Shown: positions 5,537 to 5,818 of the stretch, piece after piece
Layout: each line of letters opens with the position of its first letter
Numbering within the stretch: the stretch's first letter is position 1
Origin: JAGTRI01 sp964580405
Lineage (GTDB): Archaea; Thermoproteota; Bathyarchaeia; Bathyarchaeales; DTEX01
Direction of reading: 5' to 3'
Assembly (NCBI GenBank): GCA_964580405.1
Contig: CAZOKM010000101.1
Coordinates: 1 to 5,818, forward strand
DNA: 5,818 nt
Position numbers and translations under genes: made by a program
The notes under the pieces: model-generated
The model's database searches: none
What the model was told of the DNA's origin: nothing
The model's input: only the letters and a program-made list of their open reading frames with translations

Positions 5537-5638
5537 GTGGTTTACGGGTAGAATGGCGTATATGATGTCCTTGGTTTAGTTGCGTAGAATCGTTGCCTTT
5601 TTAGGTGTAGGCTTTTGATTTCGGGGCGTGTAAGGCTA

Positions 5639-5657
5639 CTTTTCTGGCCAAGAAAGG
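5639..5657 (+). repeat. Small hairpin with 5-base loop
   Basis: CTTTTCT / AGAAAGG can pair over seven positions (one G-U) around the loop GGCCA. It lies between the GGGGCGT and ACGCCCC arms, so it could be nested in a larger fold. Confidence 0.25.
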
Positions 5658-5738
5658 CATGTCTACGAAAGATTAGCTCCGGAACGCCCCATTTATGGCA
5701 TGCCAAGGGCAGCTAATTACGGATCCATTCAGGATGGT

Positions 5739-5818
5739 TCACTTGAAACGTTCTTCAAATTTGGCGGGTTTCATCTTGTACGCTAGGATTAGGTAGGCGG
5801 CGATGGTCGCGTGGAACC
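5739..5818 (-). CDS. Unidentified protein, C-terminal end only
   Basis: About 26 codons of a minus-strand frame enter from the right edge and stop at TGA (5741-5739). The visible tail contains HATIAAYLILAYKMKP and ends KFEERFK: a short hydrophobic helix followed by a basic/acidic end. Third positions are rich in C and G, as in the other genes here, which supports coding. The tail could belong to a transposase or a small membrane-associated protein, but 26 residues are too few to assign a family. No T-rich terminator follows directly; a small dyad CCAT-N5-ATGG (5725-5737) lies just past the stop. Confidence 0.45.
   Translation of the reverse strand, partial: FHATIAAYLILAYKMKPAKFEERFK

Larger units (their letters stand above)
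5333..5738. other. 406-bp gap without a credible gene; many inverted repeats
   Basis: No convincing reading frame is present on either strand. The part next to the tRNA (5339-5370) can fold as CCGGA..GCG / CGC..TCCGG. From about 5410 to 5560 the sequence is AT-rich and dense in small dyads: AAGTC/GACTT (5479-5497), GTTCA/TGAAC (5498-5517), and CTGAA-c-AGCATGCT-TTCAG (5512-5530). From 5620 to 5720 further arms occur: GGGGCGT/ACGCCCC (5623-5629, 5684-5690), a hairpin at 5639-5657, and ATTAGCT/AGCTAAT (5672-5678, 5711-5717). The last pair encloses the perfect palindrome TGGCATGCCA (5696-5705). This could be a structured RNA, a decayed mobile element or regulatory DNA, and I cannot choose between them. 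Confidence 0.5.

Noticed and set aside
5542..5712. About 56 open codons on the minus strand between a TAG and a TAA
   Set aside because: It has no ATG, only a weak TTG start, no Shine-Dalgarno, near-random third-position composition, and heavy overlap with inverted repeats. It could be a gene relic but is not supportable.
1..5818. CRISPR arrays, riboswitches, long direct repeats, replication origin
   Set aside because: No regularly spaced repeats, conserved riboswitch core or origin-box clusters were seen on reading either strand.

Overview
The window looks like a piece of an archaeal chromosome. Promoter regions show BRE/TATA-type boxes rather than bacterial -35/-10 elements. The clearest of them places the predicted transcription start directly on the start codon of the last gene, giving a leaderless mRNA. 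Other starts use archaeal Shine-Dalgarno matches (GGTGA, GGAGG). The tRNA-Pro gene encodes its CCA end. Coding regions are GC-rich with C/G-ending codons, and the gaps are AT-rich. A TACK-type mesophile such as a Bathyarchaeia member is my guess, but nothing here fixes the lineage.

Layout from left to right. (1) At 1-209, minus strand, is the 5' part of a small Cys-containing protein that leaves the window. (2) At 379-1524, plus strand, is a class V PLP aminotransferase of the alanine/serine-glyoxylate type, divergent from (1). (3) At 1550-3067, minus strand, is an FGGY-family carbohydrate kinase, convergent with (2) across only 25 bp. It most likely begins at a TTG preceded by a perfect GGAGG. 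(4) At 3233-4189, plus strand, is a class II zinc ketose-(bis)phosphate aldolase, divergent from the kinase. (5) At 4279-5136, plus strand, is a D-tagatose/D-psicose 3-epimerase-type TIM barrel with the complete metal-ligand set and its own promoter. (6) At 5255-5332, minus strand, is tRNA-Pro(CGG). (7) From 5333 to 5738 I see no credible gene, but there are many inverted repeats. (8) At 5739-5818, minus strand, is the C-terminal end of an unidentified protein.

Genes 3-5 read as a compact ketose-degradation set. The epimerase would interconvert free ketoses at C3, the kinase would phosphorylate one of them, and the aldolase would split the product into DHAP (or glyceraldehyde-3-P) and an aldehyde. 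No dehydrogenase, transporter or regulator is in view, so the sugar is unknown. If it is a pentose handled as the 1-phosphate, the aldehyde would be glycolaldehyde, and the neighbouring aminotransferase could turn the derived glyoxylate into glycine. That link is inference. The kinase/aldolase promoter region is a symmetric 62-bp arrangement: a perfect 9-bp inverted repeat surrounds a central AT-rich box. This suggests a single regulator controlling both genes.
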